From positions 1 to 64,000 of the forward strand of contig CADAAR010000020.1 of NCBI GenBank assembly GCA_902785945.1: 64,000 nt of DNA, given 5' to 3'. This document shows positions 25,552-34,956 of this stretch, piece after piece. Origin of the DNA: an uncultured Prevotellaceae bacterium (lineage in GTDB: Bacteria > Bacteroidota > Bacteroidia > Bacteroidales > Bacteroidaceae). Position 1 is the stretch's first letter; the number at the start of each line of letters is the position of its first letter. The position numbers and the translations under genes were made by a program. The notes beneath the pieces were generated by a model. The model was not told where the DNA came from. It saw only the letters and a program-made list of their open reading frames with translations, and did not search any database.

Positions 25552-26865
25552 ATGTATAAGTATTTTCCACATACGAATGAGGACCTTCAGGCGATGTTGG
25601 CTAAAGCGGGCGTAAAGAGTCTTGATGAACTCTATGCCCAGATTCCTGCGAGCATCCGCTTCAAAGGCGACTATGAGTTGCCGCTGGGTGCTAGTGAACT
25701 GGAGGTACGACAGGTATTTGAAAAACTCGGCTCTGAGATCAAACAGTTGACCTGCTTTGCTGGTTTGGGTGTATATGACCACTACACCCCTTCCGTCATT
25801 CCCAGTCTGTTGCAGCGTTCGGAGTTCCTGACCTCTTATACCCCCTATCAGGCAGAGATATCGCAAGGAACCCTGCACTATATCTTTGAATATCAGAGCA
25901 TGATGGCTGAACTCACAGGCATGGATATTTCCAATGCCTCGATGTATGACGGCACCACCGCATGTGCTGAGGCGATGATGATGGCGGTGGCTGCTGGTAA
26001 GAAAGTCAATAAGGTGCTGGTGTCTGGCTGTCTCAACCCCAAGACCTTTGAGGTGTTGAAGACCTATGCCTTGCATCAGAACATCGAACTTGAGGTGCTT
26101 CCTATTCGTGATGGTACTACCAGTCTTGAAGATGTGAAAGCCAAACTTGCTGAGGGTGGTTGTGCTGGTGTCATTGTCCAGCAGCCCAATCTCTATGGCA
26201 TCGTTGAAGACTTTACGGGCTTTGCTGAAGCCTGTCACGAACAGAAGGCTCTCTTTGTGATTGATAGTGTGGCTGCTGATCTTGCCGTTTTGAAGACACC
26301 TGGCGAATGGGGGGCAGACATCGCTACAGGCGATGGCCAGAGCTTGGGCATCCCCATGCAGTTTGGTGGCCCTTATGTGGGTTATATGTGCTGCACGGAG
26401 AAACTCATCCGCAAGATGCCTGGACGTATCGTTGGTATGACCAAGGATAATCGTGACCAGAGAGCATTTGTTCTGACACTGCAGGCACGTGAGCAGCATA
26501 TCCGTCGTCAGAAGGCAACCTCGAATATCTGTTCGAACCAGAGTCTGATGGCGCTTTTTGTCACCATCTATATGTCGTTGATGGGCAAACATGGACTGAA
26601 GGAGGCTGCACAACTCTCCTATGCCGGTGCCCACTATCTCTGCGACGAACTGCTGAAGACGGGACGTTTCAAGTTGGGTTATGACAAACCCTTCTTCAAT
26701 GAGTTCTATGTGTTGTACGATGGCGATGCCCAGACCCTTTACCAGCGTTTCATCGAAGCCGGTTTCCTGGGTGGTGTTCAGGTAGATGAAGGTTTCCTCT
26801 TTGCTGTTACTGAGAAACGCACCAAGGAAGAGATTGATAACTTTGTAAAGATAGCAGCCTTATGA
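25552..26865 (+). CDS. gcvPA: Glycine dehydrogenase (decarboxylating) subunit 1
   Basis: N-terminal half of the P protein, which decarboxylates glycine with PLP. The 437 residues begin '[20 protein letters not shown]' and contain 'GAYDHYTP'-like '[12 protein letters not shown]', '[12 protein letters not shown]', '[16 protein letters not shown]' and '[25 protein letters not shown]'. The split (PA/PB) form occurs in Gram-positives, Thermotoga and some Bacteroidales; many other Bacteroidetes have a fused GcvP. It overlaps gcvPB by 4 bp (ATGA). Confidence 0.96.
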   Translation: MYKYFPHTNEDLQAMLAKAGVKSLDELYAQIPASIRFKGDYELPLGASELEVRQVFEKLGSEIKQLTCFAGLGVYDHYTPSVIPSLLQRSEFLTSYTPYQAEISQGTLHYIFEYQSMMAELTGMDISNASMYDGTTACAEAMMMAVAAGKKVNKVLVSGCLNPKTFEVLKTYALHQNIELEVLPIRDGTTSLEDVKAKLAEGGCAGVIVQQPNLYGIVEDFTGFAEACHEQKALFVIDSVAADLAVLKTPGEWGADIATGDGQSLGIPMQFGGPYVGYMCCTEKLIRKMPGRIVGMTKDNRDQRAFVLTLQAREQHIRRQKATSNICSNQSLMALFVTIYMSLMGKHGLKEAAQLSYAGAHYLCDELLKTGRFKLGYDKPFFNEFYVLYDGDAQTLYQRFIEAGFLGGVQVDEGFLFAVTEKRTKEEIDNFVKIAAL

Positions 26866-28271
26866 ATAACAAATTATATGGAAATCTGATCTTCGAACTC
26901 TCGAAGGAAGGCCGCAAGGGCTATAGTCTGCCAAGCAACCATTTTGGCGACTATGAGATTCCCAAGGAATTATGCCGTTCTGAAGAGGCTGCCCTTCCTG
27001 AGTGTGATGAGTTGACTGTGGTGCGTCATTACACAAACCTTTCTAATAATAACTTCGGTGTTGATACGGGCTTCTATCCGTTGGGATCCTGTACGATGAA
27101 GTACAACCCTAAGATCAATGAGGAGATGGCTGCCCTGCCACAGTTCCAGAACATCCATCCGATGCAGCCTGAGCATACCGTCTATGGTGCCAAAGCACTC
27201 GTCATCCTGTTGGAGAAATCACTCTGCGCCCTTACAGGATTAGCCCATTTCACCTTTAAGCCCTATGCTGGTGCCCATGGTGAACTGACGGGGCTGATGA
27301 CCATCGATAATTATCACCGTTCGCGGGGTGATTTCCAGCGTAAGAAGGTGATAGTACCAGATAGCGCCCACGGTACAAATCCAGCTTCTGCTGCCGTCTG
27401 TGGCTTAGAGATTATCGAGGTGAAGTCTACACCAGAAGGTCTGGTAGATCTGGAAGACCTGGAAAGGATCGTCGCAGAGCAGGGCCCTGACATCGCTGCG
27501 ATGATGATGACCAATCCCAACACCCTCGGACTCTTCGAGACGAGCATCCCTGCGATTGCGAAACTGATTCATGACTGCGGTGGCCTGATGTATTATGATG
27601 GTGCTAACCTGAATCCGATGCTCGGTGCCTGTCGCCCTGGTGATATGGGCTTCGATGTGATGCACATCAACCTGCATAAGACCTTCTCAACACCTCATGG
27701 TGGCGGTGGTCCTGGTTCGGGTCCAGTGGGCGTACGTGAGGGCTTGCAGGAGTTCTTCCCCTTTGTATCGCCCTATCAAGGCAATTATGCCGTGATGATG
27801 CGGGCTTATGCCTATATCTGTTCTTTAGGTCGAGAGAATATCAAATTGGTAGGGCCACTGGCCACACTGAATGCAAACTATATCAAGGAGTCGCTGAAGG
27901 ATGTCTACGAACTGCCAATCGACACAACCTGCTGTCACGAGTTCGTCTTTGATGGCCTGAAGGATAAGTCTACTGGCGTTACGACGATGGATGTAGCGAA
28001 GCGTCTGTTGGACTATGGCTATCACGCACCAACGATTTACTTCCCGTTGCTCTTCCATGAGTCTCTGATGATTGAGCCTACGGAGAATGAGTCGAAAGAG
28101 ACACTTGATGGCTTTATTGCTGTGATGCGTCAGATAGCTGAGGAGGCGAAGAATGATCCGGATTTGGTGAAGTCGGCTCCTCACGATACGCCAATTGGTC
28201 GTGTGGATGATGTCCTCGCTGCCAAGCATCCAGTCACCACCTATAAACAGATGAAGAATGAACAAGACTGA
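26862..28271 (+). CDS. gcvPB: Glycine dehydrogenase (decarboxylating) subunit 2
   Basis: C-terminal, PLP-binding half of the P protein. The 469 residues include '[17 protein letters not shown]', '[13 protein letters not shown]' and the PLP lysine in '[20 protein letters not shown]'. The C-terminal domain ends with '[16 protein letters not shown]'. Its last codons overlap the lpdA start by 14 bp, so all six genes appear to be one tightly packed transcript. Confidence 0.96.
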   Translation: MNNKLYGNLIFELSKEGRKGYSLPSNHFGDYEIPKELCRSEEAALPECDELTVVRHYTNLSNNNFGVDTGFYPLGSCTMKYNPKINEEMAALPQFQNIHPMQPEHTVYGAKALVILLEKSLCALTGLAHFTFKPYAGAHGELTGLMTIDNYHRSRGDFQRKKVIVPDSAHGTNPASAAVCGLEIIEVKSTPEGLVDLEDLERIVAEQGPDIAAMMMTNPNTLGLFETSIPAIAKLIHDCGGLMYYDGANLNPMLGACRPGDMGFDVMHINLHKTFSTPHGGGGPGSGPVGVREGLQEFFPFVSPYQGNYAVMMRAYAYICSLGRENIKLVGPLATLNANYIKESLKDVYELPIDTTCCHEFVFDGLKDKSTGVTTMDVAKRLLDYGYHAPTIYFPLLFHESLMIEPTENESKETLDGFIAVMRQIAEEAKNDPDLVKSAPHDTPIGRVDDVLAAKHPVTTYKQMKNEQD

Positions 28272-29478
28272 TCTGATTATTATTGGTGCAGGACCTGGAG
28301 GCTATCGTGCTGCAGAATATGCCGCTAAGAATGGTCTTAAAGTTGTGATATTTGAAGGCTCTGAGGTCGGTGGAACATGTCTTAACGTTGGCTGTATTCC
28401 CACAAAGACATACGTCCACTCTGCCACCTTTGCTGAGGCTCGTGAGCGAATGGCTCAGGTTGTACCTCAGCTCCGTGCAGGTGTTGAAGGTATCCTCTCT
28501 CACCCCAATATCACTTTGGTGCGTGAAAAGGGTGTTTTTGCTGATGCCCATACGGTTGGTGACTATACCGCAGACAACATTATCATTGCTACAGGCTCAG
28601 AAACCAAATGGCTTCCGATTAAGGGTTGTGATGATCCTCGTGTCGTCGACTCTACTGGCTTGCTCAATCTCGATACTCTCCCTAAGCGGCTCTGTATTAT
28701 CGGAGCTGGTGTCATCGGGATGGAGTTTGCCTCTGTGTTCCATCGCTTTGGTTCCGAGGTGACGGTTATTGAGTATCTGAAAGAATGCCTTCCTGCCCTT
28801 GACAGCGACATTGCCAAGCGCCTGCGTAAGCTCTTGGAGAAACGTGGCATTACCTTTAAGATGAAGACAGCCGTTGAGAATGTCGCCGATATCGATGCAG
28901 ATGCTATCCTGATGGCCACAGGCAGAAAACCTCGTGGTCAGAAGGATTTTGCCAATGCGGGCATAGAGTTCGATGAACGTAAGGGAGTTGTTGTGGATGA
29001 TAACTTCAAGACTACCGTGAATGGTATCTACGCCATTGGAGATGTTAATGGAAAGCAGATGCTGGCTCATGCGGCAGAGATGCAGGCCATACGTGCTGTG
29101 AACCATATCATCGGCAAGAAGGATGGCATCGACTTCAGCATTATGCCTGCTGCAATATTCACGCAACCAGAAGCTGCCTGTGTCGGTCCTACAGAGGATC
29201 AGCTAAAGGAGCAAGGTATAGCATACGAATGCAAGAAATCATTCTGGCGTGCCAATGGCAAGGCTCTTGCGATGAACGAATCTGAGGGCCTGCTCAAACT
29301 CTTTGTGTCTCCAGAGGATTTGATCTTAGGATGTCATGCTTATGGTGCCCATGCTGCTGATATTGTGCAGGAGGTCTCAGTACTGACGTGCAAGCAGACT
29401 ACTCTCCACGAACTTGCTGATATGGTACATATCCATCCAACTCTATCAGAGATATTGAAAAACGCTGCGGAAAACTAA
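28258..29478 (+). CDS. lpdA: Dihydrolipoyl dehydrogenase, compact form
   Basis: Reoxidises dihydrolipoyl-GcvH with FAD and NAD+. The 406 residues carry '[16 protein letters not shown]', the redox disulfide in '[13 protein letters not shown]', the NAD motif '[15 protein letters not shown]', '[10 protein letters not shown]', and the active-site His-Glu pair in 'HIHPTLSEI'. This is about 50-60 residues shorter than the usual 450-470. The shortfall is in the first FAD-domain insert and the loops around 175-240; all catalytic motifs remain. As the last gene of the gcv operon it is most likely the L protein of this complex. Confidence 0.94.
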   Translation: MNKTDLIIIGAGPGGYRAAEYAAKNGLKVVIFEGSEVGGTCLNVGCIPTKTYVHSATFAEARERMAQVVPQLRAGVEGILSHPNITLVREKGVFADAHTVGDYTADNIIIATGSETKWLPIKGCDDPRVVDSTGLLNLDTLPKRLCIIGAGVIGMEFASVFHRFGSEVTVIEYLKECLPALDSDIAKRLRKLLEKRGITFKMKTAVENVADIDADAILMATGRKPRGQKDFANAGIEFDERKGVVVDDNFKTTVNGIYAIGDVNGKQMLAHAAEMQAIRAVNHIIGKKDGIDFSIMPAAIFTQPEAACVGPTEDQLKEQGIAYECKKSFWRANGKALAMNESEGLLKLFVSPEDLILGCHAYGAHAADIVQEVSVLTCKQTTLHELADMVHIHPTLSEILKNAAEN

Positions 29479-29495
29479 TCCGCAGCGTTTTTGAT
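29461..29495. terminator. Bidirectional terminator between lpdA and purN
   Basis: AACGCTGCGGA (29461-29471) pairs perfectly with TCCGCAGCGTT (29479-29489), followed by T's on the plus strand. The stem contains the last codons of lpdA, its stop and the end of purN, so one hairpin serves both convergent genes while being coding. Confidence 0.85.
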
Positions 29496-30056
29496 AATTT
29501 CTTCTACTACTTTGGGGAAGTGCGCCATCTCCAGTTGGTGCTCTTTTTCTGCAATATCGTCGACGGTGTCGTCAGGCGAGAGCGCCACCTTGAATTGTGC
29601 GATGATTTCTCCTGCGTCGCAGACGGGTGTCACCCAGTGAACGGTCATGCCCGTTTCTGTCTCTCCTGCAGCCTTTACGGCCTCATGCACATGGTGGCCC
29701 CACATGCCTTTGCCGCCGTATTTCGGCAACAGGGCGGGGTGGAGGTTGATCATCTTATGGGGATAGGCATCGATCAGGTAGTTGGGAATGAGCGGCAGCC
29801 ATCCTGCCAATACGATGAATCCGATGTCGTACTTCCTGAGGAGGGGCATCATCACGTCAGGATTATTCAGGTCTGCCTTTGGGGCAACGGCGGTGGGCAC
29901 ACCAAGTCGCTCTGCCCTTACCAATGCATAGGCATCGGGCTTGTTACTTACTACTAAGGCGGTATTTACCAACTCGGAACCTTTGAAATATTTAATCAGG
30001 TTTTCGCAGTTGGTTCCACCCCCTGATACGAAGATGGCTATGTTCGTTTTCTCCAT
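29475..30056 (-). CDS. purN: Phosphoribosylglycinamide formyltransferase
   Basis: Third step of purine synthesis: GAR plus 10-formyl-THF give FGAR. The 193 residues show 'IAIFVSGGGTNCENLI' (phosphate loop), 'FIVLAGWLPLIP', catalytic Asn and His in 'MINLHPALLPKYGG', and Asp in 'VCDAGEIIAQ'. It starts 2 bases after ddh and ends in the shared terminator hairpin with lpdA. Confidence 0.94.
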   Translation of the reverse strand: MEKTNIAIFVSGGGTNCENLIKYFKGSELVNTALVVSNKPDAYALVRAERLGVPTAVAPKADLNNPDVMMPLLRKYDIGFIVLAGWLPLIPNYLIDAYPHKMINLHPALLPKYGGKGMWGHHVHEAVKAAGETETGMTVHWVTPVCDAGEIIAQFKVALSPDDTVDDIAEKEHQLEMAHFPKVVEEIIKNAAD

Positions 30057-30058
30057 AT

Positions 30059-30958
30059 TTAAACCAAATGCTCGATGAGGTCAGCGCGGTCACCAGGGAG
30101 CATATCGATGACGGGAATCTCGACCATTGTGTAGCAGCCGGGCTGGAGACGCATGGAGGCGCGGGCAACGTTAACCAAGACCTGACCAGTCAGGGCAGGG
30201 TTGTTAATGCTCATGTTGAATTCCAGACGCTGGTTCTGCGTCTTACCGCTGACACCTTTGCGCACGAGGTTTACACCATGGCCCATATCGCGCACGTCAT
30301 CAACGCTCTCCACCTGGAATACGTGGGTCTCGTCGCTGGCGAAGTAGGGATCGGCCTTGATGTCCTTTGTTACGTCTTCGAGCTTTGCACCATCTTCGAG
30401 CTCGACATAGACCATACGACGATGGATGCCCTCACCCAAAGGAATGGTCATGGAAAGGGCGTTCTTAACACCTTTCTTCGAACGTACGCAGACACTATGT
30501 CCCATAGACATGCCAGGGCCAAAGTTGGTATAGCTGAGACCTTTGGGGGCGAGGCTCTGCATGAGGGTGCGTACGATGGAGTCGCTACCCGGATCCCAGC
30601 CGGCAGCAATCACACTCACGGTGTTAGTCTGTTGATTGAGCTTCATCAGACGCTCACGATAGCCACGTATGTTGGTATGGATGTCGAAAGAGTCGACGGT
30701 ATTGATGCCGAGGGGCAGAATCTGGTTGGCATATTCCTCACAACTACGGGTGGGGGTGGCCAGAATGGCGACATCGACATCCTTCAGTTCGCGGATGTCT
30801 TTTACCACGTCGTACTGAGCCAACTCTGCGGGCTTGTTCTCTGCGCCATTGCGACGTACAATACCTGCCACCTCAAAGTCAGGGGCGGTCTCCAATGCCT
30901 CGAGGGCGTACTTTCCAATGTTGCCGTAACCTACGACGGCTGCTCTGATTTTCTTCAT
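30059..30958 (-). CDS. ddh: Meso-diaminopimelate D-dehydrogenase
   Basis: NADPH-dependent one-step conversion of tetrahydrodipicolinate to meso-diaminopimelate, for lysine and peptidoglycan. The 299 residues start 'MKKIRAAVVGYGNIGKYALEAL' and contain 'DSFDIHTNIRGY', 'AAGWDPGSDSIVRTLMQ' and 'NFGPGMSMGHSVCV', all diagnostic of Ddh. The frame continues upstream to 31051, but the -7 box at 30998-31005 and the family N-terminus fix the ATG at 30958. It is followed by purN in a two-gene operon with no obvious metabolic link. Confidence 0.95.
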   Translation of the reverse strand: MKKIRAAVVGYGNIGKYALEALETAPDFEVAGIVRRNGAENKPAELAQYDVVKDIRELKDVDVAILATPTRSCEEYANQILPLGINTVDSFDIHTNIRGYRERLMKLNQQTNTVSVIAAGWDPGSDSIVRTLMQSLAPKGLSYTNFGPGMSMGHSVCVRSKKGVKNALSMTIPLGEGIHRRMVYVELEDGAKLEDVTKDIKADPYFASDETHVFQVESVDDVRDMGHGVNLVRKGVSGKTQNQRLEFNMSINNPALTGQVLVNVARASMRLQPGCYTMVEIPVIDMLPGDRADLIEHLV

Positions 30959-30997
30959 ATTGATAAGTTTTTGTCGGTTGATTCTTCTTTTCGGCGG

Positions 30998-31005
30998 CAA
31001 AATTA
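30998..31005 (-). promoter_or_regulatory. -7 promoter element for ddh-purN
   Basis: On the minus strand this reads TAATTTTG, 40 bases upstream of the ddh ATG. Confidence 0.6.
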
Positions 31006-31047
31006 CACTTTTTCTTTGAAAAACGTGACGCTTTGCTCGAAAAATTT

Positions 31048-32703
31048 TCATTTTGCTTTCAAATACTTAGCCAGAGGCGACTGATTATCACGCAAACCCT
31101 TGGCAACACTGCGGGCATTCATCTGGGCACCGAGCAGCGAGGTGTGGGTATGATCGTGATTGAAGTATCTCGAAGCCTTTGTCTTGCTCTTGGTCGCATC
31201 CTTCGATGCGAACTTCTTGTCGAGGAAGTCGGCAGAGATGTTGTGTACATCAACGAACTCGACACCAGTCTGCTCTACCACCTCGCGATACCATTTGCCA
31301 TAGGTGTCATTGCGTCGCTCTATCTTGCCGTTGGGCCATTCGTTGCGAGGCGTGAGGGAGAGTAGGATAGGGGTAGCGCCTTTCTCGCGCACATCATCGA
31401 TGAACTTACGGAGATACCAGCCGAAGGAATAGACCACCTCATAGCTGCCGTCGGCCTCCATCTTGTAGACATGACAGGTGTCGGCTGTGCCGGGAATGAC
31501 GCCTCGCCCCTTCTTATCATTGATGGGACAGATATCATTATGGCCAAACTGCAACAGCACAAAATCGCCAGGTTGCAAGGCATTGTAGACTTTCTCCCAA
31601 CGACCTTCGCGAAGATAGGTCTTTGTGGAACGGCCTGCCATTGCCACATTCTCCCAGACAATCTTGGCGGGGTCGAAGATAAGACCAGCCTGTGAGCCCC
31701 AACCCCACATGCCGTCTGCGTCCTTGTCGTTGTTCTTGACGGTAGAGTCGCCCGTGATAAAGACCATAGGTTTGCCCTTTTCACGCTTCTGACCGTAGGC
31801 CTGCAGCGGCACATTAACCATCATGGTCTGGAGTGGCTTGAGTTGTGGATTTGCAGAATAGAAGATGCCTTCAGCCGCGGAACGTGCATTCAGCTCGGCT
31901 CCAAAAGCAGAGGTGTGGATATGATCGCCAAAGAAATGATACTGCTCCTTCCAACGACTGAATTGGTCAATCTTCGCGCCAGAGATTTCGTTGAGGTCGA
32001 CGAAGGGCACACCTTCGATGGCAGCGATATAGGCAGCCCACTGCGTCTGTGGCTTGCGCACAATCTTACCAGTCTTGGGGTCGTAGGCATCGCGTGGAGT
32101 GAGCGACATCAAGATGGGATTGGCTCCTTTGGCGCGTGTCTCAGCGATATAACGGCGTAAGTAATTTCCATAGCTATAAACGGTGTCGTTGGCTTGTTTA
32201 CGTTCGTTGAAGCCAACGATCATCGTATCAGGGTCGACACCATCGATAACGCCACGGGCCCGTTTGGCATCGAAGAAATCGGCGTGGTCGTTGTGGCCGA
32301 TGCTCACGATGACCCAGTCGCCTGCCTTCAGAGACTCACGGACAGCTGGCCACAAGTCTGTATAGAAGGTACGTGTGGACATGCCACCCAAAGCCTGATT
32401 CTCAACAGAGATTCTTCGGCCATCAAAATATTTGTTGAAGAAATAACCCCAGCCCCATTGACCGTTGTTGCCGTTGCCCAAGGTGCCGTTGCGCATGGTG
32501 CTGTTACCTATAAGGAAAAGCACAGGGTTATCACCTTGGCGCGTGCTGCCTGGTGCAGGGCGATTCATGAGGGCCTTTGCGATAGAGTCTGGTGTGTTGT
32601 CAATCACTTTCTCCTCACCTGGCGTTGGCAGATTATCAAAAGCCTGGGCCATTAACGTCAGCGTGAGAAGGAGGGTAGTTAGTGTTGTAAGTAGTCGTTT
32701 CAT
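31048..32703 (-). CDS. Secreted esterase with two rhamnogalacturonan acetylesterase (CE12, SGNH) domains
   Basis: A 551-residue exported protein. Signal peptide about 1-20. Two consecutive SGNH hydrolase domains of the CE12 type follow. Domain 1 (about 50-290): Ser in 'FLIGNSTMRNG', 'VSIGHNDHADFF', Asp-His in 'FGDHIHTSAFGA'. Domain 2 (about 300-545): Ser in 'FITGDSTVKNND', 'LQFGHNDICPI', 'NHDHTHTSLLGA'. Both keep the four SGNH blocks, so both may be active. CE12 enzymes remove acetyl groups from pectic rhamnogalacturonan I; the exact substrate is inference. It begins 10 bases after a DUF486 gene and is probably cotranscribed with it. Confidence 0.88.
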   Translation of the reverse strand: MKRLLTTLTTLLLTLTLMAQAFDNLPTPGEEKVIDNTPDSIAKALMNRPAPGSTRQGDNPVLFLIGNSTMRNGTLGNGNNGQWGWGYFFNKYFDGRRISVENQALGGMSTRTFYTDLWPAVRESLKAGDWVIVSIGHNDHADFFDAKRARGVIDGVDPDTMIVGFNERKQANDTVYSYGNYLRRYIAETRAKGANPILMSLTPRDAYDPKTGKIVRKPQTQWAAYIAAIEGVPFVDLNEISGAKIDQFSRWKEQYHFFGDHIHTSAFGAELNARSAAEGIFYSANPQLKPLQTMMVNVPLQAYGQKREKGKPMVFITGDSTVKNNDKDADGMWGWGSQAGLIFDPAKIVWENVAMAGRSTKTYLREGRWEKVYNALQPGDFVLLQFGHNDICPINDKKGRGVIPGTADTCHVYKMEADGSYEVVYSFGWYLRKFIDDVREKGATPILLSLTPRNEWPNGKIERRNDTYGKWYREVVEQTGVEFVDVHNISADFLDKKFASKDATKSKTKASRYFNHDHTHTSLLGAQMNARSVAKGLRDNQSPLAKYLKAK

Positions 32704-32713
32704 ATCAATTATC

Positions 32714-33088
32714 TTATGGTTTCATAAAGACAAAATAAACGGCAGCGACAAGACAGAGGGCCGCAGCTGCATGGTTCCAATGGAGCTGTTCATGCTGAAA
32801 GATTAAGTTGGCAATAACAGCGAACACCACAAGAGAAATGCACTCCTGGATTACTTTCAACTGTACAAGGTTGAAGGGACCACCGTTATCAATAAAGCCG
32901 AGACGATTAGCGGGAACTTGGCAGCAGTACTCGAAAAAGGCAATCATCCAGGAAAAAGCTATGACCAGATAAAGGGGCCAATTGGTAGAAACGCCCGACT
33001 GCTGGAGACGCAGATGGCCATACCAAGCGAAAGTCATGAACACATTGCTCATTATGAGCAGCAGAATTGTATAAATACCATTTGTCAT
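32714..33088 (-). CDS. DUF486/DMT-like small membrane protein
   Basis: A 124-residue integral membrane protein with four hydrophobic segments, matching the DUF486 (DMT superfamily) pattern: 'MSNVFMTFAWYGHL', 'AFSWMIAFFEYCCQVPANRLG', 'FNLVQLKVIQECISLVVFAVI' and a final 'AAVYFVFMKP'. Substrate and direction are unknown. First gene of a two-gene unit with the CE12 esterase; a -7 box lies at 33114-33121. Confidence 0.88.
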   Translation of the reverse strand: MTNGIYTILLLIMSNVFMTFAWYGHLRLQQSGVSTNWPLYLVIAFSWMIAFFEYCCQVPANRLGFIDNGGPFNLVQLKVIQECISLVVFAVIANLIFQHEQLHWNHAAAALCLVAAVYFVFMKP

Positions 33089-33113
33089 GGGGTCGGTAAT
33101 TTTAAAAACGGTG

Positions 33114-33121
33114 CAAAATTA
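33114..33121 (-). promoter_or_regulatory. -7 promoter element for the DUF486-CE12 unit
   Basis: On the minus strand this reads TAATTTTG, 26 bases upstream of the DUF486 ATG. Confidence 0.6.
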
Positions 33122-33165
33122 CAAAAATAATCGGGTAACAATGCCTAATATTTGATTTTTTTTCT

Positions 33166-33173
33166 TAACTTTG
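33166..33173 (+). promoter_or_regulatory. -7 promoter element for the lipoprotein gene
   Basis: TAACTTTG, 31 bases upstream of the ATG at 33204; it also overlaps the upstream extension of the reading frame, so it fixes the start. Confidence 0.6.
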
Positions 33174-33203
33174 CAACCGAACGCAATCCTAAAGACTTTA
33201 AAT

Positions 33204-33905
33204 ATGACAAGGAAACAATTACAATCCCTGCTATCCATTGCTGCGATGGCGATGCTGGCACTTAGTATGGTAGCCTGTGGTAATAAAACAGGCGAAGGTT
33301 CTTCAAATGGTGACTCGCTGTCAGTTAGTACGGCGCAGACACCTAGTGACGCGCAGCATTCGGCAGAGTTTATTACCCTCCGAATCGATACCATCTACCA
33401 ACTGCGCAACAATGAGAAATGCTGCTCAGAACGCTATCTGGCACTCTTCAACAAAGCTCAGCAGATCAGTGAAGAAGATGGGACGTTGTTTATCGATTCA
33501 GACCATTGGGTAGCTGGTCAGGATATGGATGAGGAGTGGAGCTATGAGTTGATGTCTGTCAACAACATTACCGATTCGACAGCTCAAGCCACGATGAACA
33601 TCCACAATTATGCTGATCAGAAAGTGGTGCTTGACCTTGTGTTTGAGCGTGGAACATGGTTTGTCGATAACTTCCATTTCTTCTTTGAGGGCTCTGACTA
33701 CGATGGTGACGGTAATAGTATTCCAGGTTCAGAAGGCATGAAGGAGACCGACGAGGTGAAGGAACTCCAGAATTACATCCAGCAGGTTGCTGATCGTGAG
33801 GGACAGGAGGCCGAAGCTGCCATAGACATTCCGAGAGGAGAGAAACGTGTTGATGCTGCTCTTAAGGCGGCACGTAAGCGTGTTGACGCAGCAACGGGCA
33901 ACTGA
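33204..33905 (+). CDS. Lipoprotein of unknown function (DUF3828-like)
   Basis: A 233-residue lipoprotein with 'MLALSMVACGNK' lipobox (Cys24) and a Ser/Thr/Asn-rich linker to about 50. The globular part ('CSERYLALFNKAQQ', 'DHWVAGQDMDEEW', 'VLDLVFERGTWFVDNFHFFF') resembles DUF3828 proteins of the NTF2-like kind; no catalytic residues can be assigned. A Glu/Lys/Ala-rich helical tail (about 175-233) ends the protein. A GTCTG/CAGAC hairpin at 33932-33945 may end transcription. Confidence 0.7.
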   Translation: MTRKQLQSLLSIAAMAMLALSMVACGNKTGEGSSNGDSLSVSTAQTPSDAQHSAEFITLRIDTIYQLRNNEKCCSERYLALFNKAQQISEEDGTLFIDSDHWVAGQDMDEEWSYELMSVNNITDSTAQATMNIHNYADQKVVLDLVFERGTWFVDNFHFFFEGSDYDGDGNSIPGSEGMKETDEVKELQNYIQQVADREGQEAEAAIDIPRGEKRVDAALKAARKRVDAATGN

Positions 33906-33954
33906 TTATTTGCATTGTTAGCGCAATAAGCGTCTGTTTTGCAGACAATTTCAT

Positions 33955-33999
33955 TGCACAAATCGGCTAAAGTGTGCACATTTTGGTCGATTTTGTGCA
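33955..33999 (+). promoter_or_regulatory. Candidate operator upstream of etfB
   Basis: TGCACAAATCG (33955-33965) and CGATTTTGTGCA (33988-33999) form an imperfect inverted repeat around a perfect TGTGCACA palindrome (33973-33980). It lies immediately upstream of the etfB -33 box. Binding by a regulator is inference. Confidence 0.45.
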
Positions 34000-34004
34000 T
34001 TTTA

Positions 34005-34036
34005 TTTGGCTGTGTGGGTAATTTGTAGTACCTTTG
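34005..34036 (+). promoter_or_regulatory. Promoter of the etfB-etfA-acd operon
   Basis: TTTG at 34005-34008, a 20-base spacer, and TACCTTTG at 34029-34036, with the ATG 41 bases on. Confidence 0.8.
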
Positions 34037-34076
34037 CAGCCGTTTTCAGAGAATACACATTATTAATAATATATAT

Positions 34077-34949
34077 ATGGCTTTAAAAATTGTTGTTCTG
34101 GCCAAACAAGTGCCAGACACCCGTAACGTGGGTAAGGATGCAATGACTGCCGAAGGAACGGTAAACCGTGCTGCCTTACCCGCCATCTTCAATCCAGAAG
34201 ATTTGAACGCCTTGGAGCAGGCCCTTCGCCTGAAGGAACAGAATCCGGGCTCAACAGTAGGAATCCTCACGATGGGTCCTCCACGTGCAGGTGAGATCAT
34301 CCGTCAGGGACTTTATCGTGGCGCTGATACTGGTTGGTTGTTGACTGACCGTCTCTTTGCAGGTGCCGATACCCTCGCTACTTCTTATGCTTTGGCTACT
34401 GCCATTAAGAAGATTGGCGACGTAGACATCGTGATTGGTGGCCGTCAGGCTATCGACGGTGATACCGCTCAGGTAGGTCCTCAGGTGGCTCAGAAACTGG
34501 GTCTCAATCAGGTGACTTATGCTGAGGAAGTTCTCTCTGTGAAAGATGGTAAGGCTACCATCAAGCGCGTGATCGACGGTGGTGTGGAGACTGTTGAGGC
34601 TCCGCTGCCTGTGGTTATTACTGTGAATGGTTCAGCTGCTCCCTGCCGCCCCCAGAACGCTAAGCTGGTGATGAAGTACAAGCGCGCTACCTGTCCTATG
34701 GAGCGTCCTGCTGAGGGCACACCATACGATTATCTGTATGATGAGCGCCCTGAGCTGACACTGAACCAGTGGAGCGTGGCTGATGTCGATGGCGATGTAA
34801 ACCAGTGCGGTCTGAATGGCTCTCCCACCAAGGTGAAGGCCATCAAGAACATTGTGTTCCAGGCTAAGGAGTCGAAGACTTTGACGGCTTCTGATGCTGA
34901 TATCGAGGGAATGATCAAAGAATTGTTGGACGAGAAGATTATTGGCTGA
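34077..34949 (+). CDS. etfB: Electron transfer flavoprotein beta subunit
   Basis: The AMP-binding half of the ETF heterodimer, carrying electrons from acyl-CoA dehydrogenase. The 290 residues begin 'MALKIVVLAKQVPDTRNVGK' and contain 'NPEDLNALEQALRLKE', 'GADTLATSYALATAIKKIGD', 'VIGGRQAIDGDTAQVGPQVA' and a C-terminal region typical of the Bacteroidetes form. No lesion is visible. etfA starts 7 bases after its stop. Confidence 0.94.
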   Translation: MALKIVVLAKQVPDTRNVGKDAMTAEGTVNRAALPAIFNPEDLNALEQALRLKEQNPGSTVGILTMGPPRAGEIIRQGLYRGADTGWLLTDRLFAGADTLATSYALATAIKKIGDVDIVIGGRQAIDGDTAQVGPQVAQKLGLNQVTYAEEVLSVKDGKATIKRVIDGGVETVEAPLPVVITVNGSAAPCRPQNAKLVMKYKRATCPMERPAEGTPYDYLYDERPELTLNQWSVADVDGDVNQCGLNGSPTKVKAIKNIVFQAKESKTLTASDADIEGMIKELLDEKIIG

Positions 34950-34956
34950 TTGAGAT

